Shown: positions 27,455-35,743 of the stretch, in pieces
Numbering within the stretch: the first letter of the stretch is position 1
Layout: every line of letters starts with the position of its first letter
Source of the DNA: Fictibacillus nanhaiensis
GTDB lineage: Bacteria > Bacillota > Bacilli > Bacillales > Fictibacillaceae
Length of the DNA stretch: 64,000 nt
Assembly (NCBI GenBank): GCA_017052515.1
Contig: JAFHKR010000039.1
Coordinates: forward strand, 2,037,767-2,101,766
Reading direction: 5' to 3'
Translations under genes and position numbers: made by a program
The notes under the pieces: model-generated
The model's input: the letters and a program-made list of their open reading frames with translations, nothing else
Database searches by the model: none
What the model was told of the DNA's origin: nothing

Positions 27455-28291
27455 TTGAGAATCATTTCAATTTGTCCAAGTAACACAGAACTGTTGCATT
27501 ATTTGGGTTTAACTTCGAAGTTGGTCGGAGTCGATGATTTTTCGGATTGGCCAAAAAGCATCGAAAACCTTCCACGTTTAGGTCCAGATCTATCGATTGA
27601 CATGGATAAACTTCAGTCTCTTGCTCCCGAATTAGTATTAGCTAGTTTGAGTGTCCCAGGGATGGAGAAGAATATAGCAGAGTTAGAACGACGCAGTATT
27701 CCACATGTTATATACAATCCACAAAGCCTTTCTGATATCCAGAATGATCTCTTCGATCTGGGTAAAAGAACAGATACATTAGCAGAAGCTACAAAAGTAA
27801 TAGAGTGGATGAAGAATGAGATTACCCAATACGAGAAAATAAGTAACTCCATAAAAAAAAGAAAAAAAGTGTATTTTGAATGGTGGCCAAAACCTGTTTT
27901 CACACCTGGTAAGGTGAACTGGCTAACAGAGATCGCTAATCTAGCAGGTGGAGAAAACGTCTTTCAAGACGTTGAACTGGCAAGTGTACAAACAACTTGG
28001 GAAGATGTTGTAAGCCGTAAACCAGATATCATCGGTATGGTTTGGGTTGGTGTCAAAACAGAAAAGATGAAGATCTCCCATATACAGAAGCGAGAGGGCT
28101 GGGACCATTTAGAGACCAATCTTCGAACTGAGCTTTTCAAACTTGAAGAATCTCTCTTTTGTCGTCCTTCACCACGGTTAATCATCGGCATGAAACGCCT
28201 AGCTGCACTTGTCCATCCGAATCACTTTCCTGCTTTCTTACCAGAGGAAGAAGAGAGCTACATAGAAAAGCTTCAGGTCACTAGAACCTGA
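27455..28291 (+). CDS. BtuF-like cobalamin/iron-siderophore binding-fold protein without a signal peptide
   Basis: A 278-residue protein of the helical-backbone metal receptor family (vitamin B12 or siderophore binding). It starts (M)RIISICPSNTELLHYLGL, the usual first strand and loop of the mature BtuF domain, and continues with GVDDFSDWP and GPDLSIDMDKLQSLAPELVLAS. The start is TTG at 27455, 8 bases after GGAGG, and leaves no room for a signal or lipobox, so the protein should stay in the cytosol. No ABC permease or ATPase is nearby. Ligand and role are unknown. Confidence 0.8.
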   Translation: MRIISICPSNTELLHYLGLTSKLVGVDDFSDWPKSIENLPRLGPDLSIDMDKLQSLAPELVLASLSVPGMEKNIAELERRSIPHVIYNPQSLSDIQNDLFDLGKRTDTLAEATKVIEWMKNEITQYEKISNSIKKRKKVYFEWWPKPVFTPGKVNWLTEIANLAGGENVFQDVELASVQTTWEDVVSRKPDIIGMVWVGVKTEKMKISHIQKREGWDHLETNLRTELFKLEESLFCRPSPRLIIGMKRLAALVHPNHFPAFLPEEEESYIEKLQVTRT

Positions 28292-28298
28292 AGCTTTT
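28266..28298. terminator. Bidirectional terminator between convergent genes
   Basis: A 13-bp stem (28266-28278 with 28286-28298) that includes the end of the BtuF-like gene; AAAA/TTTT flanks serve both strands. Confidence 0.85.
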
Positions 28299-28299
28299 A

Positions 28300-28980
28300 T
28301 CACTTATATAAGTATTGTTGCCTAAACACTTGCATGGACTTTTCTTCATTAAGATTATTCAGTTCACTTTCTGTTATCTTTCCATCTCCACGCTCAACGA
28401 TATACACAGCAATATTTTTCTTACCCCACTTTTGATACACTTCATCTACCGTATTATAAAATAGATCTAATCTCTTCCCTTTAATAGCTGATCCGGTATC
28501 CGCAACTACTCCATATCCGTATCCTGGAATCCATAAAACGGTGCCGATCGGAAAGACTGCAGGATCTGCTGCAATGGTTGAATAGAGGTCTCGTCTCACC
28601 TTTAAACCTGACTTAGTGATACCGTACGCAGGATGACTTTTAGTCTTACCCGTACTCTCATGGCCAGCCGTATATCCTGTTGCAGTCACATTTACAGAAG
28701 GATATTGAGTAAAGTCCATTTCTTCTTCAATGGATCGCTGTTTCACTTCAGCAGATGAAAGCATCATATTAGGTCTATAGATCGTAGGTAATGTCTTCAG
28801 GGATTGTGTTAAAACACTAAGCGTAGCCTCAACGATCTTGTTGTCTGATTGTTTTTCATCTAGCCAAGTTACCAGATCATCCGCCTCTACACCAGAAATG
28901 GAACGAAATGTTGTAAATAATGCACAAACAAAAAAGATAGCAATCATGGTTCTCTTTACAAATTTTCTTAAAATCAGCAA
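28300..28980 (-). CDS. yuiC: YuiC: 3D-domain (MltA/RlpA-like) cell-wall protein
   Basis: A 226-residue exported protein. The N-terminus ([24 protein letters not shown]) is a signal or anchor. The C-terminal half is a 3D domain with its three conserved Asp: [23 protein letters not shown], then [18 protein letters not shown]. This fold occurs in muralytic enzymes such as Sps-type lytic transglycosylases, so it probably acts on peptidoglycan. The start is TTG at 28980 with GGAG about 10 bases upstream. Same place as B. subtilis yuiC. Confidence 0.88.
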   Translation of the reverse strand: MLILRKFVKRTMIAIFFVCALFTTFRSISGVEADDLVTWLDEKQSDNKIVEATLSVLTQSLKTLPTIYRPNMMLSSAEVKQRSIEEEMDFTQYPSVNVTATGYTAGHESTGKTKSHPAYGITKSGLKVRRDLYSTIAADPAVFPIGTVLWIPGYGYGVVADTGSAIKGKRLDLFYNTVDEVYQKWGKKNIAVYIVERGDGKITESELNNLNEEKSMQVFRQQYLYK

Positions 28981-29068
28981 AAATTGTCCACTCCTCTCCT
29001 ATCTATTCCTTCCCTGGCTCATTAATATGTATACCTGTTTGGAATAAAAGGAAAAAAGCGCAAATAAA

Positions 29069-29093
29069 AAAAGCCCCTAAATTAGGGGCTTTT
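29069..29093 (-). terminator. Terminator of yuiB
   Basis: A 12-bp perfect stem (29069-29080 with 29082-29093) overlapping the yuiB stop codon, with a T run on the minus strand. Confidence 0.88.
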
Positions 29094-29415
29094 AAAACAT
29101 TTGATATCCGCGTACTCGAAGCATCTTGATAGCAATTCCAGAAAGAATCGCACCGATCAATCCACAAGCAAGTATCGTAATATCCGATACTGACAAATTC
29201 AAAAGATCACTTCCAAGTAGCTGAAAGCTCGTACCTGGCTTAGTAAAATACTCGAAAAAACGAATGTCATCTACGATCATTATGACGACTATTGGATATA
29301 GAATAACCATAAACCAAGTAGCACGTAAAAGCATGTTAAACAAGAAACCGATTCCAAAGAATAGAACCATAAAAAGCAACATTGAAATAATGAATTGCGG
29401 CAATAGCAAATCCAT
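29092..29415 (-). CDS. yuiB: YuiB membrane protein, function unknown
   Basis: A 107-residue protein with three membrane helices (about residues 5-27, 30-48 and 78-98). Length and position next to yuiC and yuiA match B. subtilis YuiB. No catalytic motif is visible. Confidence 0.82.
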   Translation of the reverse strand: MDLLLPQFIISMLLFMVLFFGIGFLFNMLLRATWFMVILYPIVVIMIVDDIRFFEYFTKPGTSFQLLGSDLLNLSVSDITILACGLIGAILSGIAIKMLRVRGYQMF

Positions 29416-29496
29416 GATGTAGACACCCCCATATATCTGACGTTAGTTTACTAAACGGGGGCATTTACGTCAATCGTGTTTGAGAGCGTTACAATA

Positions 29497-29628
29497 TTAA
29501 GCTCTTTTTTTGCCGCTTCCGCAGCATTCTACACACGTTTCAGATCCTCCAAGCAAGAGCTGAAAATAACCTTTCCCCTCACAGTATGGACATTGATCAT
29601 GTTTTTTCTGAATCGCATGTTTTCTCAT
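29497..29628 (-). CDS. yuiA: YuiA: small zinc-finger-like protein
   Basis: A 43-residue protein with two Cys pairs of the DnaJ zinc-finger type: CPYCEGKGYF and CVECCGSGKK. It starts MRKHAIQKKHDQ at ATG 29628 behind GAGGGAGTGTTACAAC. It is the first gene of the yuiA-yuiB pair. The 224-base gap on its upstream side contains only the NUDIX terminator. Confidence 0.85.
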   Translation of the reverse strand: MRKHAIQKKHDQCPYCEGKGYFQLLLGGSETCVECCGSGKKRA

Positions 29629-29805
29629 GTTGTAACACTCCCTCTTTTTTTGTTTAAATTTTCAGATAATAATAACAAGGAAATGTATGATTGAAAAACC
29701 TATTTTAGAGTGAAATATCCTGATGTAAGCGTCATCATCATCAATATTCTTTAATTATCAGAATATTTCGTACATTTTTACTGAAACGTCTATAAAAAAA
29801 TAATC

Positions 29806-29831
29806 ATCAGAGCTTCTCTGAGAGCTCTGAT
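29806..29831 (-). terminator. Terminator of the NUDIX gene
   Basis: A 9-bp perfect stem (29806-29814 with 29823-29831), with ATTATTTTTTT following on the minus strand. Confidence 0.82.
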
Positions 29832-29852
29832 CAATATTTTAATAATACTTCT

Positions 29853-30335
29853 TTATCTACAATCCATTATTTTATAAGTCGTATAGCCGAATACATCTCC
29901 AGGATTAATGTTATCTTCTAGGAACTTCACTTTATTATCTAAAAAAAAGTGAATCATTAATGATGTATCAGGATCAGCTCTCAGTTCTTCAGGCGTCATG
30001 AACGCAGCAGTTTCAATTTCACTTGAATGCTGTGAAAGATCTCCACGCTTTTTTCTTAATAAGAAGACAACCATATTATCACTGATTGTTTCTCTAATAA
30101 CACCCGAGCGGATACCAAGTATGGTACTTACTTCTCCAACGATTCCTGTCTCTTCGTACACTTCTCTTACAGCAGCTTCGTCCACGGTTTCTCCAGCATC
30201 TACAAAGCCAGCTGGGATAGACCACTTCCCTTTCAGTCCACCGTAGTTTTTTTTCACGACTAGCCATCTTCCATACTCATCGATCAACAAGCCAGCCGCA
30301 GCAAGCCAAACGTTTCCTCTGTCTTTTTTTGTCAT
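29853..30335 (-). CDS. NUDIX hydrolase
   Basis: A 160-residue NUDIX-fold pyrophosphohydrolase. The NUDIX box fits completely: GFVDAGETVDEAAVREVYEETG. Before it stands KGKWSIPAG, usual for nucleotide-sugar or NTP-type members. The substrate is unknown. The start is ATG 30335 or GTG 30341; AAAGGG lies upstream of both. The frame is open for 38 more codons upstream through the repeat remnant and is not translated from there. Confidence 0.88.
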   Translation of the reverse strand: MTKKDRGNVWLAAAGLLIDEYGRWLVVKKNYGGLKGKWSIPAGFVDAGETVDEAAVREVYEETGIVGEVSTILGIRSGVIRETISDNMVVFLLRKKRGDLSQHSSEIETAAFMTPEELRADPDTSLMIHFFLDNKVKFLEDNINPGDVFGYTTYKIMDCR

Positions 30336-30417
30336 CCGCACGCTCGCCCTTTCACATGTATTATGCACTTTATGAAGGATTACTCTATGGTTCTTTACTC
30401 TACTCGCTTCGATGCAA

Positions 30418-30441
30418 GTTGATTGTAGCATTCCAATCAAC
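30418..30441. repeat. 24-bp remnant of the dispersed element
   Basis: GTTGATTGTAGC, identical to the first 12 bases of the reverse-orientation copy at 55388, is followed 2 bases later by CCAATCAAC, the opposite end. The whole interior is absent, leaving two ends facing each other. Confidence 0.6.
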
Positions 30442-30473
30442 AGCAACAATAAAAACAGCCAAGAAATAAAAAA

Positions 30474-30500
30474 AGAACAGAAGCTTGACGCTTCTGCTCT
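30474..30500 (-). terminator. Terminator of ndh
   Basis: An 11-bp stem with one mismatch (30474-30484 with 30490-30500) and TTTTTTT downstream on the minus strand. Confidence 0.85.
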
Positions 30501-30517
30501 TAGTTTACCACTATCTA

Positions 30518-31717
30518 TTAAAACAGTTTTAATTTACCTTTTTTAATAACCATCGGTACCCCACCAAGTAAGAACAGGTAGCGGTTATCGATTACTTTTT
30601 TCATTGCCGATGCCGTAGCACCAAATAATTTCTTGTTCCCAACTTTACCGATTGCTTCACCTTTACCAAGGGACGCAACTGTTCCTTTAATATCAGGCTT
30701 AAATTCTTCAAGTTTTCCACCGTTCATCAATGCTTTGATGTTACGGCCGATTGTGTAAGCTTGTTGAATAGCGATTTGAGCAGTTGGAGGATATGGACGG
30801 TTTGCTTCCTCATCGATGATGAGTGCACAGTCTCCTGCAACAAAAATATAATCAAATCCAGGCATGCGAAGATCTTTGTCTACTTTAACACGTCCGCGCA
30901 TCGTTTCGAAACCAGCTTCTTCAACTAGATGGTTACCACGTACTCCACCAGTCCAAACGATTGTAGCAGCCTTGATCTCTTCACCATTTGCAAGGATAAC
31001 TCCATCTTCATTACACTCTTTGATCGGTGTGCTTACAAGGAATTCAACGCCACGACGTTCTAAGTTATTGATCGCGTACTCAACAAGTTCTTCATCAAAT
31101 CCTGGAAGTACTGTTGGAGCAGCTTCAATATTAACGATACGAACTTTTTCGCGAGGAATATCATATTCACGGCAAAGTTCAGGAACACGGTCAGCTAGTT
31201 CACCAACAAATTCAATTCCTGTAAATCCAGCTCCACCTACTACGATTGTAATAAGTTCATCAGGTTGTCCTTCGTTATTGTAACGAGCAAAAGAATAGTC
31301 GATATGCTCGCGAATCTTACGAACAGAGTTGATGCTGCGAATGCTGAACGCATTTTCTTTAAGACCTTGGATACCGAACGTTTCAGGGTCAGAACCAAGG
31401 GCAATAATTAAGTAGTCGTATGTTAATTCTTGATTATCTAGGATAACAAGCTTTTCATCTTTTTTAATTTCTTTAACTGTATCTTGAACAAAGTTCACTT
31501 TGTTCATATCGATGATGTTATCGATCATGATACGTGTTTTGTCATGATGTAAAGTTCCCGCTGCGTTCTCATGAAGCCACGTTGTTTGGTAATGATAGTT
31601 GTGCTTGTTAACTAACGTGATTTCAGCTTCGTCTGAACCTAGCTCTTTTTGTAAACGTACAGCTGACATGATTCCACCGTAGCCGCCGCCTAATATTAAA
31701 ATTTTTGGCTTACTCAT
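30518..31717 (-). CDS. ndh: Type II NADH dehydrogenase (YumB/Ndh)
   Basis: A 399-residue FAD enzyme that passes electrons from NADH to menaquinone without pumping protons, at the inner face of the membrane. The FAD site [16 protein letters not shown], the NAD site [19 protein letters not shown] and the second FAD contact VAGDCALI are in order. The C-terminal 40 residues are amphipathic ([30 protein letters not shown]), as expected for the membrane anchor. ATG 31717 is preferred over GTG 31726. A Rex-like operator lies upstream. yumC is divergent, as in B. subtilis. Confidence 0.93.
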   Translation of the reverse strand: MSKPKILILGGGYGGIMSAVRLQKELGSDEAEITLVNKHNYHYQTTWLHENAAGTLHHDKTRIMIDNIIDMNKVNFVQDTVKEIKKDEKLVILDNQELTYDYLIIALGSDPETFGIQGLKENAFSIRSINSVRKIREHIDYSFARYNNEGQPDELITIVVGGAGFTGIEFVGELADRVPELCREYDIPREKVRIVNIEAAPTVLPGFDEELVEYAINNLERRGVEFLVSTPIKECNEDGVILANGEEIKAATIVWTGGVRGNHLVEEAGFETMRGRVKVDKDLRMPGFDYIFVAGDCALIIDEEANRPYPPTAQIAIQQAYTIGRNIKALMNGGKLEEFKPDIKGTVASLGKGEAIGKVGNKKLFGATASAMKKVIDNRYLFLLGGVPMVIKKGKLKLF

Positions 31718-31789
31718 TTCATTCACTTCCAGTTCTCATTTTTTTTAGTTTGACCTTTTCAATCATTAAATATGATGGAAAGGAATAGA

Positions 31790-31807
31790 TTGTGATATAT
31801 TTCACGT
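31790..31807. promoter_or_regulatory. Rex-like operator upstream of ndh
   Basis: TTGTGATATATTTCACGT matches the Rex consensus TTGTGAA-N4-TTCACAA at 11 of 14 defined positions. It lies 73 bases upstream of the ndh start codon. Rex senses NADH/NAD and is known to repress ndh in Bacillus. Confidence 0.6.
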
Positions 31808-32033
31808 AATAAGATATAAATAAATGCAAAAAACGTTCGAAATATCGACATTTTTTAACCATACACCCTCATCTTATTCCTTTTTTCTTGTTTTTTCAAC
31901 CCCTTTTTCGTTATGATGATGTTTCAATTTCTAATGGAGTATGCCTATCATAACATTGAATAGATTGTCAAAATCTACAAAACAAAAAGAGGACTTTGGG
32001 CATCCTTCAAGAATGTAAAATGAGAGTTAGCAC

Positions 32034-32047
32034 GTTCTGGTCAGAAC
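32034..32047. promoter_or_regulatory. Perfect palindrome in the yumC leader
   Basis: GTTCTGGTCAGAAC is a 6-bp perfect inverted repeat with a 2-base spacer, 45 bases upstream of the yumC start. It could be an operator; no regulator is identified. Confidence 0.35.
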
Positions 32048-32091
32048 ATATTACATGTTCATCAGTCATAAATCTAGAAGAGGTGAAAGTT

Positions 32092-33069
32092 ATGACAAAA
32101 GAAATTTACGATATCACGATTATTGGTGGAGGACCTTCAGGCTTGTTTGCTGCATTCTATGGTGGCATGCGTCAGATGAAGGTGAAGATTATTGAGAGTA
32201 TGCCTCAACTTGGCGGTCAGTTATCTGCTCTTTATCCTGAAAAGTACATATATGATGTTGCTGGATTTCCTAAAGTTCTTGCTCAAGATCTCGTTAATAG
32301 CCTTAAAGAACAGGCAATGCAGTTCAACCCAACCGTCGTGTTAGAAGAGTCGGTTCAAAACGTGGATAAAAATGAAGAAATCTTCGAGTTAACAACAGAT
32401 AAAGCTGTCCATTACAGCAAAGCAGTATTAATTACTGCTGGCGTAGGTGCATTTCAACCACGTCGTTTAGAACTAGCGACCGCTCAACAATACGAAGGTA
32501 AAAACCTACATTATTTCGTAAACGATTTGAACGCATTTGCAGGAAAACGCGTCTTAGTTTGTGGTGGAGGAGATTCTGCTCTAGACTGGTCATTGATGCT
32601 TGAACCTATCTGTCCAGAAATCACATTAACTCATAGACGTGATAAGTTTCGTGCTCACGAACATAGTGTTGAACAGTTAATGAATTCAAAAGTTGCTGTG
32701 AAAACTCCTTATCAAATAAAAGAGCTGATCGGTGACGGGGATATGATCTCAGCAGTTGTTTTAGAAAATGGAGATGTTAAAGAAACGGTTGAAGTGGACG
32801 CTGTTGTCGTAAATTATGGTTTCATCTCATCTCTCGGTCCCATTAAAACGTGGGGCTTAGATATTCAAAAGAATTCAATCGTAGTGAATTCCAAAATGGA
32901 AACTAATATTAAAGGAATTTATGCGGCTGGTGATGTATGTACGTATGATGGCAAAGTAAAATTGATCGCTTCAGGTTTCGGAGAAGCGCCTACAGCAATT
33001 AACAATGCTAAATCTTATATCGATCCAAACGCGAAGACTCAGCCTTTGCATAGCACAAGCTTATTCTAA
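32092..33069 (+). CDS. yumC: Ferredoxin--NADP+ reductase type 2 (YumC)
   Basis: A 325-residue thioredoxin-reductase-like flavoprotein lacking the CxxC redox pair. FAD site [23 protein letters not shown] site [17 protein letters not shown], and the family segments [36 protein letters not shown] and [15 protein letters not shown] identify YumC. It moves electrons between NADPH and ferredoxin or flavodoxin. ATG 32092 follows AGAAGAGGTGAAAGTT; the frame is open 32 codons upstream without a ribosome site. Confidence 0.95.
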   Translation: MTKEIYDITIIGGGPSGLFAAFYGGMRQMKVKIIESMPQLGGQLSALYPEKYIYDVAGFPKVLAQDLVNSLKEQAMQFNPTVVLEESVQNVDKNEEIFELTTDKAVHYSKAVLITAGVGAFQPRRLELATAQQYEGKNLHYFVNDLNAFAGKRVLVCGGGDSALDWSLMLEPICPEITLTHRRDKFRAHEHSVEQLMNSKVAVKTPYQIKELIGDGDMISAVVLENGDVKETVEVDAVVVNYGFISSLGPIKTWGLDIQKNSIVVNSKMETNIKGIYAAGDVCTYDGKVKLIASGFGEAPTAINNAKSYIDPNAKTQPLHSTSLF

Positions 33070-33078
33070 ACTTAAGTT

Positions 33079-33117
33079 TGCGCGGGGGAAAGCACCTGCG
33101 CATTTTCATTTTTTTAA
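33079..33117 (+). terminator. Terminator of yumC
   Basis: TGCGC...GCGCA ends of an imperfect hairpin (33079-33102) followed by TTTTCATTTTTTT. Confidence 0.7.
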
Positions 33118-33151
33118 TCAAGTACTTATTGTTTAAAAGGAGAAAGTAGAA

Positions 33152-33325
33152 GTGAACAGACAGTTTACTGAAGAAGAAATGCATGTCGCTGACTGCCTTC
33201 AAGAGATTCAAAAGATCATCAATCAGTTACATATCACAGACGAATCCTTTCTAGAAGATACGAAAAGAGAACTTCCACGTTTAACAGAATTAATGGAAGA
33301 CCTAGAAAAATACACGGTGGAATAA
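33152..33325 (+). CDS. Small acidic helical protein, function unknown
   Basis: A 57-residue protein starting (M)NRQFTEEEMHVADCLQ, predicted to be almost entirely helical, with heptad-like leucines (LQEIQKIINQL, LPRLTELMEDLEKY). The GTG start at 33152 lies 8 bases after AGGAG. It is the first gene after yumC on the same strand. Family not recognised. Confidence 0.65.
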   Translation: MNRQFTEEEMHVADCLQEIQKIINQLHITDESFLEDTKRELPRLTELMEDLEKYTVE

Positions 33326-33434
33326 ATTGCTTATGGATAGCAAACGTCCTATCTGTTATGATTGTTTGTGAGGCGGACAAGTGCCGCTGACTGATATGAA
33401 TTTTTACCCGGTGTTGGCGCGCCGGGTTTTCTTT
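33326..33434 (+). promoter_or_regulatory. Structured 5' leader with intrinsic terminator (putative cis-regulatory RNA)
   Basis: Three hairpins follow one another: GATAG/CTATC (about 33340-33357), GCGG/CCGC inside GGCGGACAAGTGCCGC (about 33372-33387), and a GC-rich terminator ACCCGGTG/CGCCGGGT (33406-33427) followed by TTTTCTTTT. The terminator lies 31 bases before the start of a small membrane protein gene, not after a gene, which is the layout of an attenuator or riboswitch. It does not match any riboswitch consensus I can recall. Confidence 0.5.
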
Positions 33435-33464
33435 TATCCTTTTTTAGTTAAGGAGATTTACATA

Positions 33465-33626
33465 ATGGAGACTAACTTAATACTAGGTATTGTTTTCTTT
33501 ATACTGGGTACCTTTCTAATGCCAATTGGTTTAAGAGAGCAACATAAACAGAAGAAATATTTACTTATTGGTGCTGCTGTCTTATCAGATATCCTTGGCG
33601 TATTGTTTATCTTTAATATTCTTTAA
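33465..33626 (+). CDS. Small two-helix membrane protein, function unknown
   Basis: A 53-residue protein with two membrane helices (LILGIVFFILGTFLMPIG and LIGAAVLSDILGVLFIF) joined by a basic loop (LREQHKQKKY). ATG 33465 follows AAGGAGATTTACATA. The same frame is open upstream through the terminator hairpin to a GTG at 33381 that has a GAGGCGG before it, so a longer, regulated form is conceivable. Family not recognised. Confidence 0.65.
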   Translation: METNLILGIVFFILGTFLMPIGLREQHKQKKYLLIGAAVLSDILGVLFIFNIL

Positions 33627-33632
33627 CACAAA

Positions 33633-33670
33633 AAAAGCTCCTACCTCTTATTCTGAAGGCAGGAGCTTTT
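33633..33670. terminator. Bidirectional terminator between convergent genes
   Basis: A 10-bp perfect outer stem (33633-33642 with 33661-33670) with A and T runs on either side. Confidence 0.85.
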
Positions 33671-33679
33671 TCTTTAGTT

Positions 33680-34036
33680 TTAACACTCTTCTGGTGTACC
33701 AGCGTTTGTCGCTGTACGGAATGATGATCCACAGCCACATGATGCAATAGCATTCGGATTCGTAATCGTAAATCCTCCACCCATCATGTTCTGTTTAAAG
33801 TCGACGACCGTTCCTTTTAGAACTTTCGCACTTTCTTCATCTACTACTACTCGGATTCCTTCAATGATCTCTTCTTGGTCTGAATCACTTTTATCACTAT
33901 CAAAACCCATACCATAAGAAAGACCTGTACATCCGCCGCCTTTAACCGCTACACGTAGAAATTGATTTTGATCTTCTTCATCAGCAAGCATTTCTTTGAT
34001 CCTACTCGCTGCACTTTCTGTTATCTCAACGATCAT
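33680..34036 (-). CDS. yutM: HesB/IscA-type iron-sulfur carrier (YutM)
   Basis: A 118-residue A-type Fe-S carrier protein. The three cluster-binding cysteines are present: Cys36 in VKGGGCTGLSYGM and Cys100/Cys102 in CGCGSSF. It hands Fe-S clusters to apo-proteins. ATG 34036 with GAGGAG 8 bases upstream is preferred over GTG 34045. In B. subtilis yutM is next to dapF; here four genes and a Spo0E-like gene separate them. Confidence 0.92.
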   Translation of the reverse strand: MIVEITESAASRIKEMLADEEDQNQFLRVAVKGGGCTGLSYGMGFDSDKSDSDQEEIIEGIRVVVDEESAKVLKGTVVDFKQNMMGGGFTITNPNAIASCGCGSSFRTATNAGTPEEC

Positions 34037-34114
34037 CGTGATCACTCCTCTAATAAGGATCTATATCTATAGTATAACGACTCTTATATAAGCCCTCAAG
34101 GAATCGGCTTTACA

Positions 34115-34294
34115 TTAATTATCTTTTTGCTGCATCTCCATAATCTTATTATGAGCCTCATCAATTTTTCTACTATAATTTAAAACCATTGGATGCTGCA
34201 GACCTAACGCGTTCGCAGCCTTTATCATTTTATTACGCAATGCCTCTAATTGTTCGATCTTTTCAAGTCTAGTGGCTGGTATTGTGGCTCTCAT
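34115..34294 (-). CDS. Spo0E-like aspartyl-phosphate phosphatase
   Basis: A 59-residue two-helix protein. The Spo0E family pattern is readable: RLEKIEQLEALRNKMIKAANALGLQHP, then VLNYSRKIDEAHNKIM, in which SRKID is the family SQxLD motif with Ile for Leu. Such proteins dephosphorylate Spo0A-P and hold back sporulation. ATG 34294 follows GGAGTGACAAAA. Confidence 0.8.
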   Translation of the reverse strand: MRATIPATRLEKIEQLEALRNKMIKAANALGLQHPMVLNYSRKIDEAHNKIMEMQQKDN

Positions 34295-34428
34295 TTTTGT
34301 CACTCCACTCTTCGTTTTCAACATATTCGTTCCTTTTATTTTACATTTTTTCTATTTATTAGACAACGAGTCCATAGTAAAAAATCAAAACTTTTTACAT
34401 ACAAGCTACCTGTAAAAAGCAGCTTCCC

Positions 34429-34465
34429 TTGTCGTAAAGTTTGAATAGGATTATAATGATTATGC
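34429..34465 (+). promoter_or_regulatory. Promoter overlapped by a PerR/Fur-like box, upstream of mqnE
   Basis: TTGTCG (34429-34434) and TATAAT (34452-34457) are spaced by 17 bases. TTATAATGATTATGC (34451-34465) overlaps the -10 and matches the PerR box TTATAATNATTATAA at all but the last two positions; Fur boxes are similar. A repressor bound here would block transcription. The regulator is not proven. Confidence 0.5.
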
Positions 34466-34606
34466 AATTAAGACATGTATTGAAGTCTTATGATACATAA
34501 GTATTCGTATAAATTTGGTAAAGAGAGAGTGTCGCTTTATGCCTATCTCTTAAAAAAATGTGTACATCATCCGAACATTTCATTTGAAAAATTAGGGGGA
34601 TTAGAA

Positions 34607-35704
34607 ATGGCAAATATATTAACGCTAGACACGCGTATGGAGGCAATCGCCGAAAAGGTTAAACACGGAGAGCGTCTTTCTATTGAAGACGGGTTATACC
34701 TATATGAGACGAATGATCTTTTGAGCGTCGCTTCTTTAGCAAATGAGGTAAACAACCGTAAGAACGGCGACAACGTTTATTTCATTGAAAACTTGTATAT
34801 CAATCCGACAAACGTTTGTGAAGCTACTTGTAGTTTCTGTGGATTTAAGCGTAAGCCTGGTGAAGAAGGCGCTTATACGATGAACGATGAGCAGTTGTTG
34901 AGTTATGTTGAAAAACGATGGAACGATAATATTCGAGAGTTCCATATCGTCGGTGGGCATAATCATGAAGTGCCATTTGATTATTATCTTGATACGATTC
35001 GTACGTTAAAGAAACATTATCCTCAAGTTACGATTAAAGCCTATACAGGTGCTGAAATCGAGTTCTTCTCTAGAATTGCTGGACTTTCAATGAAAGAAGT
35101 ACTTGAAGAACTCATTAAAGCTGGTCTAGATACGATGCCAGGTGGTGGTGCTGAGATTCTTACAGAACGCTACCGTTTAAAGATGAGCCCAGACAAAGCA
35201 TCTACTGATCAGTGGTTAGAGGCACATGAAATCGCTCATGGTCTTGGTTTAAAAACACATGCAACCATGTTGTATGGATCTATAGAGACAAAAGAAGAAC
35301 GTCTCATTCATATGGACCGTTTGCGCCAACTTCAAGATTCAACGAACGGCTTTATGGTATTTATCCCACTAGCTATGCAGCCTCGTACACAATCCATGGG
35401 GCTAATAAGAAGAACTTCGGCTTTTGATGATATGAGAACCATCGCAATCAGCAGACTGATGCTTGATAACTTTGACCACATCAAAGCCTATTGGATCAAT
35501 ATTGGCGTTCAGTTAACTCAGATGGCATTAACGTTCGGTTCTAGTGACATCCATGGAACGTTGATCGAGGAAAGAATTTCTCACGCTGTTGGAGCCTTAA
35601 CATCATCAGGTATCACACGTAAAGAACTCGTACACTTGATCAAAACAGCTAACAAAGTTCCTGTAGAACGCGATACATTCTATAACATCATCCAAAAATA
35701 TTAA
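34607..35704 (+). CDS. mqnE: Aminofutalosine synthase (radical SAM, menaquinone synthesis)
   Basis: A 365-residue radical SAM enzyme. The [4Fe-4S] motif is Cys71-x3-Cys75-x2-Cys78 within FIENLYINPTNVCEATCSFC. EFHIVGGHNHEVPFDYYLDTI and GLDTMPGGGAEILTERYR identify MqnE rather than the related MqnC or CofH. It joins the enolpyruvyl-benzoate side chain to form aminofutalosine, an early step of the futalosine route to menaquinone. ATG 34607 follows GGGGGATTAGAA; the frame is open upstream. The other mqn genes are not in this window. Confidence 0.9.
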   Translation: MANILTLDTRMEAIAEKVKHGERLSIEDGLYLYETNDLLSVASLANEVNNRKNGDNVYFIENLYINPTNVCEATCSFCGFKRKPGEEGAYTMNDEQLLSYVEKRWNDNIREFHIVGGHNHEVPFDYYLDTIRTLKKHYPQVTIKAYTGAEIEFFSRIAGLSMKEVLEELIKAGLDTMPGGGAEILTERYRLKMSPDKASTDQWLEAHEIAHGLGLKTHATMLYGSIETKEERLIHMDRLRQLQDSTNGFMVFIPLAMQPRTQSMGLIRRTSAFDDMRTIAISRLMLDNFDHIKAYWINIGVQLTQMALTFGSSDIHGTLIEERISHAVGALTSSGITRKELVHLIKTANKVPVERDTFYNIIQKY

Positions 35705-35734
35705 AAAGTGGAGGCGATTGTGCCTCCACTTTTT
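35703..35734. terminator. Bidirectional terminator after mqnE
   Basis: A 13-bp perfect stem (35703-35715 with 35722-35734) with A5 and T6 flanks between convergent genes. Confidence 0.9.
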
Positions 35735-35743
35735 TATTTCTGA

